A stretch of 37,197 nucleotides of DNA from Desulfurococcales archaeon (GTDB lineage Archaea > Thermoproteota > Thermoprotei_A > Sulfolobales > NBVN01): contig JALWZB010000132.1 in NCBI GenBank assembly GCA_027002995.1, forward strand, positions 1 to 37,197. The letters run 5' to 3'. A program made the translations under genes and the position numbers. Below, in pieces: positions 1 to 9,855 of the stretch; the first letter of the stretch is position 1, and each line of letters begins with the position of its first letter. Under the pieces are notes generated by a model, which saw nothing but the letters and a program-made list of their open reading frames with translations, was not told the origin of the DNA and did no database searches.

Positions 1-1178
1 CCCCACTTGACCTCGACGAGGAGTGCCTTCCTTCTCCTTCGGTTTAGCGCCACTATATCTACCTCTAAGTCCTTGTACCACCACCTACCTATTCTTGTTG
101 GTTTGAAGGGTAGTTCGCCCCGCTTGCTTAGCTCGGTGAGTAACTGCCTCCCCACTTTCTCGAAGACCCAGCCGAGGTAGTTAGGGTAGTCCTCCCTCAC
201 CTCACTCACGTCAAACACGCCTTCCTCTATGGCTGACAGGTTCGGGTATATATAACGGAACCAGAACGCCGTGAAGTTATCGGCTACGTAGTACCTACCC
301 CTCCTAGACTTAGGGCCTTCAGTTACTGGGACTTCCCTAATAATGAAGCCCGTTTCAACTAAGTTCCTTAGATAGGGGGTGATGTCGGAGTGCCTCATTC
401 TTAAATACTCCCTGATTTCCTTAGGGGTGTTCCTGCCGAGCGCGATGGCTTCAAGTATCTTCTTATACGTTGAAACATCGCTGAACTCGTACTTCATGAG
501 GAAATCCACCTCATCCTTCAGGAAAGTGTCAGGCCTCCTCAACTCCCTCTCCAACCACTCCCAGAACGGCGGCCTAACCTTCTCAATGTAGTAGGGCACG
601 CCGCCTGTCAGACCGTAAATCTCAACCAACTCCTCCCAACTCACGCGAGGAAAGAACCCCCTTAAGTGATGGAACTTCAGAGGCCCCAACTTAATTGACG
701 CCGTCCTCCTCCCATAAAGCGGGGACCTATAACTCAGCACCCTACTACTCATCATCGACACGGAGGACCCCAACAAAATCAACTTCGTCCTAGTACCCTT
801 AAGAATAGTGTCCACCACACGCTGAAACACTGAAACAACGCGCGGATCCTCCCTAATAAGGTTAGGGAACTCATCAATAATCACAACCCTGCCCTTCAGG
901 AAGTTAAAGTAGGACTCCCAATCCTCCATAGAATACCTTAACTCCGGAACCACCTTAGAAGCCACTCGTTTAAAGTACCTAAGATTATCACCCTCAACAG
1001 CCAGGTAATACACATACTCGGAACCCCTAACAGACTCCAACACAAGCCTAGTCTTACCCACACGCCTCCTCCCATAAATCACCACCAACTCAAACCTATC
1101 ACTCCGCAACCTCTCCCTCAACACCCTAAGCTCCTCCTCCCTATCAACAAACCTACCTATGATAACCACCATTATCAT
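1..1178 (-). CDS. Archaeal ATPase (Arch_ATPase/DUF234-like), 3' end runs off the window
   Basis: Not in the ORF track. Reverse-strand translation from ATG near 1178 gives MIMVVIIGRFVDREEELRVLRERL...VIYGRRRVGKTRLVLES...VVIIDEFPNLIRED...LLGSSVSMM..., ending ...DLEVDIVALNRRRRKALLVEVKW (Walker A/B plus nuclease-like C-terminus). Confidence 0.85.
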   Translation of the reverse strand, partial: MIMVVIIGRFVDREEELRVLRERLRSDRFELVVIYGRRRVGKTRLVLESVRGSEYVYYLAVEGDNLRYFKRVASKVVPELRYSMEDWESYFNFLKGRVVIIDEFPNLIREDPRVVSVFQRVVDTILKGTRTKLILLGSSVSMMSSRVLSYRSPLYGRRTASIKLGPLKFHHLRGFFPRVSWEELVEIYGLTGGVPYYIEKVRPPFWEWLERELRRPDTFLKDEVDFLMKYEFSDVSTYKKILEAIALGRNTPKEIREYLRMRHSDITPYLRNLVETGFIIREVPVTEGPKSRRGRYYVADNFTAFWFRYIYPNLSAIEEGVFDVSEVREDYPNYLGWVFEKVGRQLLTELSKRGELPFKPTRIGRWWYKDLEVDIVALNRRRRKALLVEVKW

Positions 1179-1309
1179 AACAGCAATTATCAAATAAAAA
1201 TAACCAAGAACAAACCTACACTCCCTAACCAAGCTTTTCACCTAATTCTTTTTCTTTATTGGATACCCTTGGCCTTCCCCGCCTGCTTTTCATCGCATAA
1301 TAATACGCT

Positions 1310-2744
1310 CCTTCAATTCATTCTTCACTGATACAGGCACATTATGTGCCTCGACCTATGAGTGTGTCTGATCTTTCAATTCATTCTTGTTTGATACAGG
1401 CTTCGGAGTTGCGGCCGACGTTTAGGTGGGTTGAGCCTTTCAATTCATTCTTGTTTGATACTGATAGTTACGAGGCGCACTTGGGCTGAGAAGAGGAGCT
1501 TTCAATTCATTCTTGTTTGATACAACCATGCCAGAAAAGAACAGGAAGGTGGCTTGGTGGCCCTTTCAATTCATTCTTGTTTGATACGGGGTGTAAGTGA
1601 TGGTGAATATAATTGAAAAAGTTTGGCTTTCAATTCATTCTTGTTTGATACAGCGCTAAGTAAGAAGCACGGCGCCACAAGAAAGGAACCTTTCAATTCA
1701 TTCTTGTTTGATACGTAACATAATTCCAGCACAGTTCACGGTGTGGATAGCTCCCTTTCAATTCATTCTTGTTTGATACGGGTTGGCGTTCATGAATTCT
1801 GCTTACGCATGGAGCGCTCTTTCAATTCATTCTTGTTTGATACCGAGCGAAACCGTGCGTAGGCGGTGGCGGGAAGCCCCCCTTTCAATTCATTCTTGTT
1901 TGATACACGCAGGGTTGTATATGGGTGTCGCCGACGGTGATTTAACTTTCAATTCATTCTTGTTTGATACCTACAACTAGGTTACGAAACCACCTTAAGC
2001 ATGAACCACAACTTTCAATTCATTCTTGTTTGATACGGCAGAGGTACGACAGCCTATGCAAGTTCATCAGGGACACTTTCAATTCATTCTTGTTTGATAC
2101 TAGCAGCTCACGACATAGCCATTAAATATGGCGTTGGTGAACTTTCAATTCATTCTTGTTTGATACTGCCCAGCACCTCCTCTAGGGCTTAACGGGGTTA
2201 GGGTCTTTCAATTCATTCTTGTTTGATACGTTTAGGGACGCCCTCAACCCTCTCTCAATGGACTCAGCTTTCAATTCATTCTTGTTTGATACTGTTTAAG
2301 TCGCATGGCTCTAAGCGCCAACCATACGTATCTTTCAATTCATTCTTGTTTGATACCCATGTTCTAGCGAAGCTGGATAACATTGCTGTAGCTAACTTTC
2401 AATTCATTCTTGTTTGATACTGAGAGAGACCGTAGGTTGATGTTTGACGCCCTAGCGTTCTTTCAATTCATTCTTGTTTGATACTACCCTAATGTGAGTA
2501 ACGTTACCCATTGTACCACCTTTAACTTTCAATTCATTCTTGTTTGATACTGACGAAGTATACCAAAGGTTCTATAATGAGGTCATAGACTTTCAATTCA
2601 TTCTTGTTTGATACATGTGATTAGGGAGGCCCTCCTTATCTGGAAGAGTACTCACTTTCAATTCATTCTTGTTTGATACATGACCCTTCGGTGGGTAAGG
2701 TGCTTGGAAGGATAGCTTTCTTTCAATTCATTCTTGTTTGATAC
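1310..2744 (-). CRISPR. CRISPR array: 23 repeats of 25 nt, 22 spacers of 37-41 nt; crRNA-sense repeat GTATCAAACAAGAATGAATTGAAAG
   Basis: ctttcaattcattcttgtttgatac occurs exactly at 1373, 1437, 1499, 1563, 1627, 1690, 1755, 1819, 1882, 1946, 2012, 2076, 2142, 2205, 2268, 2332, 2396, 2460, 2526, 2590, 2655 and 2720. A degenerate terminal copy (4 mismatches) is at 1310-1334. The ATTGAAAG 3' end implies minus-strand transcription with the leader at the high-coordinate end. Confidence 0.99.
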
Positions 2745-2881
2745 CGAATACTTATATACCCCCTTTATAAATAAGCCTTTCTCTGGGATTACTTCCGAGC
2801 GTCGGCACCATGGAGACACCATTGGAAGTGACTACTAGCAAGTCAATCCACGCGTAGTTATTCCACAAAATGAATGGTTAT
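2745..2881 (-). promoter_or_regulatory. Putative CRISPR leader/promoter
   Basis: AT-rich region between array and moaC stop. TATA-like TTTATAAA at 2764-2771 is centred about 24 nt from the first repeat, opposite the degenerate repeat. Confidence 0.7.
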
Positions 2882-3337
2882 TCATATTGGGGTGGTTGCC
2901 TTGATTTTCTTTGTGACTCTTATGTTTTCTATTTTTGTGGTTGGGTATTGTCCTTGTTCGTCTTTTTCGTATTTCTTTACGACGTCCCATATGTTTAGTA
3001 GTGCGGTCGTCACCCCTACTAGGGCTTCCATTTCTACGCCTGTTTTCGCTGTTGTTTTGACTGTTACCTTAGCCTTGATTCCGTCGTTCAGTATTTCGTA
3101 CTCTACTTTGACGTTCGTTATGGGTATGTTGTGTGCCATTGGTATGAGTTCGGGTGTTTTCTTTACTGCTAGTGTGGCTGCGATGGTTGCTATTGCTAGT
3201 GGGTTGCCTTTCTCTACCTTGCCTTCCCTTATGAGTTGGATGGTGCTTTTCTTTAACTTTATGAAGCCCTCGGCAACGGCTTCTCGGTAGGTTTCGGGTT
3301 TGCTGGTTATGTCGACCATCTTCACGGGTTCGCTCAT
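2882..3337 (-). CDS. moaC: Cyclic pyranopterin monophosphate synthase MoaC
   Basis: [20 protein letters not shown]..., [45 protein letters not shown] are MoaC signatures. Confidence 0.95.
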   Translation of the reverse strand: MSEPVKMVDITSKPETYREAVAEGFIKLKKSTIQLIREGKVEKGNPLAIATIAATLAVKKTPELIPMAHNIPITNVKVEYEILNDGIKAKVTVKTTAKTGVEMEALVGVTTALLNIWDVVKKYEKDEQGQYPTTKIENIRVTKKIKATTPI

Positions 3338-3391
3338 TCATTAATCACCTTGAGAATATTGTTTGCGGTGCTTTATAGTTGGGTGGTTTTC

Positions 3392-5011
3392 CTACGCGAC
3401 TATGTCGTACCTCTCCATAAGCTTGGCTAGGGCTTCCCTCAGCCCCAGCGTTAGGGCTACCGCAGTTGCTACCGCTGTTGATGCCGTGGTCATCAGTACT
3501 GTGGCGCTAATCGTTGCGAGTGCTTGGGTTAGGGTTGACGCACCCATTAACGTGATTATGAAGAAGAACTCAATGATGAACACTATCGAGGATTCCATGA
3601 CGTACATGCCTGAGGGTGCCTGCTTAACGACCTTCCTCTTGGAGGCGAAATACGTTACGAGGGCTAGGGCGGCGAAGGACGTGAGCACAGCTGCTGGGGC
3701 GGTTACGGGGATTAGGAGGAGGTTGAGGGGATTGTGGGTTAATATGGTGGTTGACGTAGCCATTACCGCCACGGCTTCTAGGGTGTACGTCGTTATTTTT
3801 AGGAGGAGGGCTGTGGCGACGGGCTTCATGCGCGCTAGGTAGACGCGGTATATCCAGTAGGTCATCAAGTCATTTACTATGACGGTGTTGAGTACGGAGG
3901 TAAGCGTTATGGCGGTCATTAAGGGTATGAAGATGCTTACGGCGAATCCAGCAACCCCCGTGATCCATGCTGGCATGAAGTACCTCACAGCCAAGCATAC
4001 GGCGGCAGGCACACCCACCGCTACGGCCAGGGTCTCTAGGTGGGCAATGCTTAAGATCGCTGAGTAGTACATGACGCTCATCACCGCTCTCCCTGGCGAG
4101 CTCAGGTCAAGGCCCCTAAGCATGTGAACCCCCTTACCTCCCCTCCTCGCTCTCCCTTCACGCCTGGAGGCGCCGGGCAACGCTACTGGCTTGAGGTCCT
4201 CGACACCCACCACGTCGGCTAGTGCCTGTATTAGCAGGAGCGCCGCTGCGGTGGGGATTATTGAGAGGGCTAACCACGTGACCACCTCAGTAATGCTTGG
4301 TGAGATCGCTAGGGAGTAAATCAGTGAGGCTGCAAGCGGCTTGAGCGGTGCCGTCAGAATGGGTGAGGGCCACCTTAGTAACGCCGTGTGGGCTAACCCG
4401 ATAATTAAGTACGCTAGGAACGCTACCCTAAACACCCTCCTTAAGCCCCGCTTAGCCAGTACTAACGCCACGACCTTCGTGGCGGCATCAAATAAAGCGA
4501 AGTACGCGGAGATGAGCACGAGGGAGAGAGTCGCGAGAACGGCCTTCGCCGGGTTGGGAGCAAGGATTGAGGCAAACACCAGCATTGAGAGGACGTATGG
4601 AAGGAATACGAACTGCTGGGCCACACTAACTAAAGCCTTACCCATGATGAAGTCCCTAATCTCTATCGGTTGAGTTAACACTAACTCGTACTCAGCCTCC
4701 CTGACCGGGACGTTAGGGGGAGTGAGGATGAAGACTAGAGCCGTTAGCGCCATCAGCACGGCGCTCGCTATGTCAGCGATTATGAACCTGTTTAAGCCAT
4801 GAGCGATCAGGAACGCCCTGAGGTCGTGGTTCATGGGCATTCCTTCTGAGGTGTTTGAGCTTGGACCTAGTGTGAGGGAGGCAAGTAAGGCCGTGAAGCC
4901 AACCGCCATGAACACCATGTAGGCTATGCCGGACTTCGACCTGATTACCGGGTTAATGGCGGTGTTCTTGAGGCTGTACTTCATCACGGTTAACTGCTCC
5001 TTAAGCCCCAA
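3392..5011 (-). CDS. ABC-2 type transporter permease
   Basis: 539 aa polytopic hydrophobic protein directly downstream of an ABC ATPase on the same strand. Confidence 0.8.
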   Translation of the reverse strand: MGLKEQLTVMKYSLKNTAINPVIRSKSGIAYMVFMAVGFTALLASLTLGPSSNTSEGMPMNHDLRAFLIAHGLNRFIIADIASAVLMALTALVFILTPPNVPVREAEYELVLTQPIEIRDFIMGKALVSVAQQFVFLPYVLSMLVFASILAPNPAKAVLATLSLVLISAYFALFDAATKVVALVLAKRGLRRVFRVAFLAYLIIGLAHTALLRWPSPILTAPLKPLAASLIYSLAISPSITEVVTWLALSIIPTAAALLLIQALADVVGVEDLKPVALPGASRREGRARRGGKGVHMLRGLDLSSPGRAVMSVMYYSAILSIAHLETLAVAVGVPAAVCLAVRYFMPAWITGVAGFAVSIFIPLMTAITLTSVLNTVIVNDLMTYWIYRVYLARMKPVATALLLKITTYTLEAVAVMATSTTILTHNPLNLLLIPVTAPAAVLTSFAALALVTYFASKRKVVKQAPSGMYVMESSIVFIIEFFFIITLMGASTLTQALATISATVLMTTASTAVATAVALTLGLREALAKLMERYDIVA

Positions 5012-5032
5012 GCGTGGAGCACCTCTCGAGAC

Positions 5033-5782
5033 TCACTCACCACGCGACACTACCTTAAGGAAGACCTCCTCCAAGCTCCTACTGCCTGCCGCCGCCTCCT
5101 TAACCTCCTCGATGCTCCCCTCCATGATTAGGTGACCCTCACTGATTATCCCTACCCTAGTGCAGAACCTCTCAACCATGTCGAGGAGGTGGCTGGATAT
5201 GAGGGCGGTGGCGCCCTCCTCAACCACTCTCCTGACCTCCTCCTTGAACACGTGCTGCGCTTCGGGATCCATGCCCGCCATCGGCTCGTCCATCACCAGC
5301 ACCTTAGGCTTGACGAGTAATGCGGCAATGACTAAGGCCTTCTGCGTCATCCCGCGGGAGAGCTCCTTCATCAACGCCTTCCTCTTTCCCACGAGCCTGA
5401 ATTTCCTTAGGTACTCCTCGAAGTCCTCCCTAACGTCGCCCCACGTGAGCCCTCTTAAGGAGGTGATGAACTTAATGAAGTCCTCGACCGTAAGGTTCTG
5501 GAGCACCACAGGGTTCTCGGGAACGTAGCCGACGTTCCTTAACGCGTTAACACGCTCCCTAACCACGTCCCAGCCACACACCTTAACATACCCAGCGTCA
5601 GGCTTGAGGAGCCCGACGATGCACTTAAGCGTCGTTGTTTTCCCTGCCCCATTAGGGCCTATTAGCCCGTAGATCTCCCTGAACCCTACCCTAAGGTTAA
5701 GGCCCCGTAACGCCTCAACCCTACCGTACCTCTTCCTCAGGTTAACGGCTTCGATAGCGACACCGTTAAGCGTTGCCACCAC
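5033..5782 (-). CDS. ABC transporter ATP-binding protein
   Basis: Walker A GPNGAGKTTTLK, ABC signature variant LSRGMTQKALVIAALL, Walker B VLVMDEPMAGMDP. Confidence 0.95.
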   Translation of the reverse strand: MVATLNGVAIEAVNLRKRYGRVEALRGLNLRVGFREIYGLIGPNGAGKTTTLKCIVGLLKPDAGYVKVCGWDVVRERVNALRNVGYVPENPVVLQNLTVEDFIKFITSLRGLTWGDVREDFEEYLRKFRLVGKRKALMKELSRGMTQKALVIAALLVKPKVLVMDEPMAGMDPEAQHVFKEEVRRVVEEGATALISSHLLDMVERFCTRVGIISEGHLIMEGSIEEVKEAAAGSRSLEEVFLKVVSRGE

Positions 5783-5973
5783 CCCATCAGAGAAGGTAAT
5801 TACTGTGATTAAATAGATGATTCTTCACTCGGATGTGCAGCAACAATTAACGCGGAGGTAAGCGGCACAAGGGACACGCTACTCGGGATTACTAGGAGCA
5901 CACAGGAGGGTATAGTGAGCACACGCTACTTAAAATTTATTGTCCCTAAAATCAAGCATATCATGGTGGGTTC

Positions 5974-6225
5974 TTGACAGAGGAGATATTTTGGAGAAGG
6001 TATCGCCCGTTAATTAGGAGGCATTTGGAGGAAGCATTCGGCACAGGCCTCAGGAGTCACACGATACATAAGGTTAGGAGTGTTGGTGAGTGCGTAGTGG
6101 CCCACGTGACGGTTCATCTAAGCAGGGACGACAGCGAGCACTTCTTTGAGGTCTGGATGAACGAGTACGGCGACCTAATAACGCTTGTGGAGAGGGAAGC
6201 TAAGGAAACCTTATTAATGGAATAG
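5974..6225 (+). CDS. Hypothetical protein (83 aa, TTG start)
   Basis: ORF with GGTGGG-like SD just upstream and AT-rich promoter region. Confidence 0.5.
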   Translation: MTEEIFWRRYRPLIRRHLEEAFGTGLRSHTIHKVRSVGECVVAHVTVHLSRDDSEHFFEVWMNEYGDLITLVEREAKETLLME

Positions 6226-6474
6226 AAACCCAGAGCTAGCAACCCGCATGAAGGAACCGGCTCTGATACTCTAATGATAGCCATATGTATATCATAATAA
6301 TCATTGTAGAGTGTCGGCCAGCTCATGGAGGATAGGGAAGGACTGCGTCTGGGGAGCACCCTAAAGATCAGTCCGTGCAGGCATTAAGTCCAGGGGCTTC
6401 CATGCAGGATCTGTGGGGTGCAGGTATTCTTATGAGGAATCATCACATATGGTTCTGTATAGATATAAGGGCTT

Positions 6475-6825
6475 TTGTATAATATGATAATTGGTGGGGA
6501 CATGAAGGCAGCCGAACTAAGACTCACAATAATTGGGAAACTTCTTGACAGGGCCAAACGCTCACTAATGGAGGGAGACATAAGGAGCGCTATAGAATTA
6601 GCGTTCAGAGCCTATGAGGAGGGAGTGGACCTACTTAGCCTCATTAAGGAGTACCAGGCCCCAAAACAAGTTAAGAACAGTTGGGATGCCGTGATTAAGC
6701 AGTGCTCACAAATCGTGAGCAGGGCTGGCGAGTCAAGCAGTCTCAGCAAGGAGGATGTTGAGAGCTTAGTGGCGTGTGCAGAGGAGGTAATAGCGATCGC
6801 CAAGACGATCCATGGGAAGAAGTGA
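6475..6825 (+). CDS. Small helical protein, PaREP1/HEPN-like; true start probably the ATG near 6502 (MKAAELRL...)
   Basis: Helical repeat-like composition (LDRAKRSLMEGDIRSAIELAFRAYEEGVDLL) similar in style to PaREP1 proteins; GGTGGGG upstream of internal ATG. Confidence 0.55.
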   Translation: MYNMIIGGDMKAAELRLTIIGKLLDRAKRSLMEGDIRSAIELAFRAYEEGVDLLSLIKEYQAPKQVKNSWDAVIKQCSQIVSRAGESSSLSKEDVESLVACAEEVIAIAKTIHGKK

Positions 6826-7280
6826 TTGTATTTAACGATCCCGATCCCTTAAGGGCGAGTTTCAATAGCCCCTGTTTCCACAGGCTCGCCGTGTGCTGCC
6901 TCCATATATAGCTTCACTGAGCATGTAGAGTAACACATACTCGGCAAAGTGCTTAGTTATGCGATGGGGGCAGGCTTGAACCTCTTAACCACCTTAAGTA
7001 TCGTTCCTTACTCTCCCAATATCTTATAGCTTGAAGTCCCCCTTACTTCAGGGTAAGCTTCCTCACGAGAGGTTCCAAATCCCTGAGAACACCTCAGGGC
7101 CCCAAACAAATAGACCTTACTCTTAAGTAGCATGGTGCTTTAAGAACCCCGTCAATTAACGGTGTTTTTACACTCCCTTGACTTGGCAAGATTCGTTAAG
7201 CGGGTGCAACTAAGGCATTAACAGGTTCTACATTCAATGAACTGAGGATCATTACGCCCTTGTTGCTCCCTCCTAACGCC

Positions 7281-7691
7281 CTAAGCGCTCTCCAGCCTAA
7301 GCGGTATGAATCTTAAGTCATCAACCCCCTTTATCTTCCTCAATGCCCTTATTAGAGACTGCATCTCCGTCCACTTACCCTCAACGATAGCTATGTTCAA
7401 GCACCACCCCCCTGTCAGTAACTGATGATAGAATGACTTAATTAGTGCTTGATGAAGGTGTATCGTATCTATCACCCTCTGATCCACAGAGGGCTTCGCC
7501 TCATGATTCGCCAGCGCTATTATGACGCCATATATGGTTCCCCTCATCGCTTCCTCAGGGAACCTACTTGAAATGTACTCCCTTATGGCGTCGCGGACAA
7601 GCTCCGACCTCCCAGTGTAGCCGTACCTCCTCACAAACTCGTCCAGCTTCTCGAGGAGTGTTGAGGGCAGTGAGAGACTCACTACAGGCAT
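7281..7691 (-). CDS. NikR-like ribbon-helix-helix metal-responsive regulator
   Basis: N-terminal RHH (VSLSLPSTLLEKLDEFVRRYGYTGRSELVRDAIREYI) plus NikR-type C-domain (VIDTIHLHQALIKSFYHQLLTGGWCLNIAIVEG). Confidence 0.85.
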   Translation of the reverse strand: MPVVSLSLPSTLLEKLDEFVRRYGYTGRSELVRDAIREYISSRFPEEAMRGTIYGVIIALANHEAKPSVDQRVIDTIHLHQALIKSFYHQLLTGGWCLNIAIVEGKWTEMQSLIRALRKIKGVDDLRFIPLRLESA

Positions 7692-7808
7692 ACGGTCACA
7701 CCCGTTAATAATCCGTGCTTCGCGAATTATTAAACATTATATAATAAAACCTCAGTAAATTAGCAAGAGAGCTTATTATATCAGAGGTAAGGAGACAGGG
7801 GAAGGCGT

Positions 7809-9623
7809 ATGGGGTTATGTGTTAAGGGCTTCGGGCGTGGGGTTAGGGAGGCATTACCTTGGATAGCTATAGCCGTTGCCAGCACTATGTCATTAACCAC
7901 CACAGCGTTCGGTAAGCATACGCGTGTTCTTGATTACGTAATCTTAGCGATATCGGCCTCACTCCTAGTTAGGGCGTTAGTGCTACTAGTACGTAGGAAG
8001 AGAGTGTCCATCGATGTACTGATGGGTGCTGCGGGCCTCACCACGTGGTTCCTGCACCTAACGATTAGCAGCTTCCTGATACTCCTCCTTTACTCAATAT
8101 CAGAGCTAATAGAGATTCAGGCCGAGCGGTACGCTGAGAGAAAGATAGTCGGGTTGAGGGAGCTAATACCCACTAAAGTTAGCGTAGAAGTTGACGGGAA
8201 GATAGTGTCAAGAAGTATTGATGAGCTTAAGCCAGGCGACGTAGTCATAGTTAAGCCAGGTGAGGTGGTTCCGGCGGACGGCATCATAATCGATGGGCAC
8301 TCCCTCTTCGACACTAGCTACATTACTGGCGAGTCAGAGCCCAGACCTCTGGGTAAGGGAGAACACGTTATGAGCGGATACGTTAACAAGTCAGGCATGG
8401 TGCGTGTCCGCGTGCTTAAGGATCCCGGGAAATCCCTCCTGCAGCTCCTAGTTCTTGAGGCTGAAAGGGCTCTTGAGAGGAAGGCATCCCTCCAGAGGTT
8501 TATTGAGAGGTTCTCCCAGCCCTACACCGTTTTAATCCTGTCGATGTTTACGGCTGGATCCCTACTCACGTCACCCTACAAGGCACTCCCACTCCTGCTG
8601 GCAGGATGTCCTAGCGCCTTCATAATCTCGTCGGGGACAGCCACCGCGTTAGCTCTGGCTACCTTAGCTAGGAGATCAGTTGTTGTTAGGGGAGGTAGGG
8701 TTCTGGAGGACTTAGAGCGCGTTAAGGTCCTAGTGCTTGACAAGACAGGCACGATAACTTTAGGGGAACTAAAGCTATCTAGGCTAATAACCCTAAACGG
8801 CTTCGGCGAAGACCTCGTTAGGGAGTACGTTGGTGGGGCGGCTAAGGCAAGCAATCACCCCGTCTCAAGAGCCTTAGCGGGGTTAAGCGAGGCCGTTCCC
8901 TCGAAAGTTCAGGAATTCCCTGGCAGGGGTGTTAAAGCGCTCGTCAACGGTGCCGAGGTCCTCCTGGGCTCTAAGGAGTTCCTGGCGGAGCACGGAGTTG
9001 ATGTTGGGGTGGCGCCTCAATGCGGTGAGGGGGAGATGGTGGCTTACGTGGCGGTTAACAGGGTTCTTGCTGGCGTGGCGTGCCTTGAGGAGGGACTGGA
9101 TAGCGGTATCAGGGAAGTGTTCCAGGCTGTGAGGAGGCGCGGTCTCAGGACGGTTATTGCCAGTGGTGATAGGCGCGGTAGGGTTGAGCGCGTAGCTAAG
9201 TTTGTCGGTGCTGATGAGTTCTTTTACGAGTTAAGTCCTGATGAGAAGAAGGCCTTGGTGAGGAGGCTTAGGAAGGAGCATGGTGCTGTCGGGTTTGTAG
9301 GGGACGGCGTAAACGATGTTGAGGCAATAGCTGAGGCCGATGTTGGGATGGCTGTAGGGAGGCTTGAGGTAGTGTCAAACATAGGTGACGTTGTCCTTAT
9401 TAGAGGCATTAAGTCCATCCCCCTCCTTCTGAACTACGCGTCAAGGTTCGGGAAAGCCGTCCGTTCAGCAATACTGACGGCGGTCGCAGTTAAGGTGGCG
9501 GTAATAGCCACAGGTATTGCGGGGTTAATTCCCTACTACTTAGTGGTTGCCGTAGGCGATGATGGAGCCACACTAATAGGGTTAGGGCTAATTATGTCGA
9601 TCTTCTTAGGTAAGGGCTCATGA
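7809..9623 (+). CDS. P1B-type heavy-metal-transporting ATPase
   Basis: SFDTSYITGESEP, VLDKTGTITLGE, SNHPVSRAL (HP motif), VGFVGDGVNDVEAI; membrane motif GCPSAF; no N-terminal HMA domain. Confidence 0.93.
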   Translation: MGLCVKGFGRGVREALPWIAIAVASTMSLTTTAFGKHTRVLDYVILAISASLLVRALVLLVRRKRVSIDVLMGAAGLTTWFLHLTISSFLILLLYSISELIEIQAERYAERKIVGLRELIPTKVSVEVDGKIVSRSIDELKPGDVVIVKPGEVVPADGIIIDGHSLFDTSYITGESEPRPLGKGEHVMSGYVNKSGMVRVRVLKDPGKSLLQLLVLEAERALERKASLQRFIERFSQPYTVLILSMFTAGSLLTSPYKALPLLLAGCPSAFIISSGTATALALATLARRSVVVRGGRVLEDLERVKVLVLDKTGTITLGELKLSRLITLNGFGEDLVREYVGGAAKASNHPVSRALAGLSEAVPSKVQEFPGRGVKALVNGAEVLLGSKEFLAEHGVDVGVAPQCGEGEMVAYVAVNRVLAGVACLEEGLDSGIREVFQAVRRRGLRTVIASGDRRGRVERVAKFVGADEFFYELSPDEKKALVRRLRKEHGAVGFVGDGVNDVEAIAEADVGMAVGRLEVVSNIGDVVLIRGIKSIPLLLNYASRFGKAVRSAILTAVAVKVAVIATGIAGLIPYYLVVAVGDDGATLIGLGLIMSIFLGKGS

Positions 9624-9855
9624 TTGATCGGTACGACACAACATCAACCTAAGTTCTCTTGTAAGTCGCACGCTTAAGAACTTGAGAAGGTGGAGCACTA
9701 GGTTAATTGGTTGACTTGGGTGAGCTTACCTAAGTGTAACCATTATAGTTGGGTTGAAGGAACGCTGAAAGTAACGCCTGGATTTAAAGTATCCCTAGAT
9801 ATCTGGGTAATGAAGGTTAGAGTATGTTCAAGTAACTGCGGCACCTAAGTGATCC

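Noticed and set aside
1783-2417. ORFs 1783..1980 and 2223..2417 (+)
   Set aside because: Translations of CRISPR repeats (LSIHSCLI, FNSFLFDT), not genes.
2874-4673. ORFs 2874..3290, 3363..3842, 3879..4067, 4341..4673 (+) and 3069..3341 (-)
   Set aside because: Shadow frames of moaC and the ABC permease; low-complexity or skewed composition.
5974-6581. ORFs 6114..6359 and 6384..6581 (-)
   Set aside because: Antisense to better ORFs or no coding-like composition.
7021-7110. tRNA suspected at ggttccaaatccc
   Set aside because: T-loop has an extra C, no acceptor stem or anticodon arm found.
8117-9418. Antisense ORFs within the P-type ATPase gene
   Set aside because: Shadow ORFs of a clear conserved gene.
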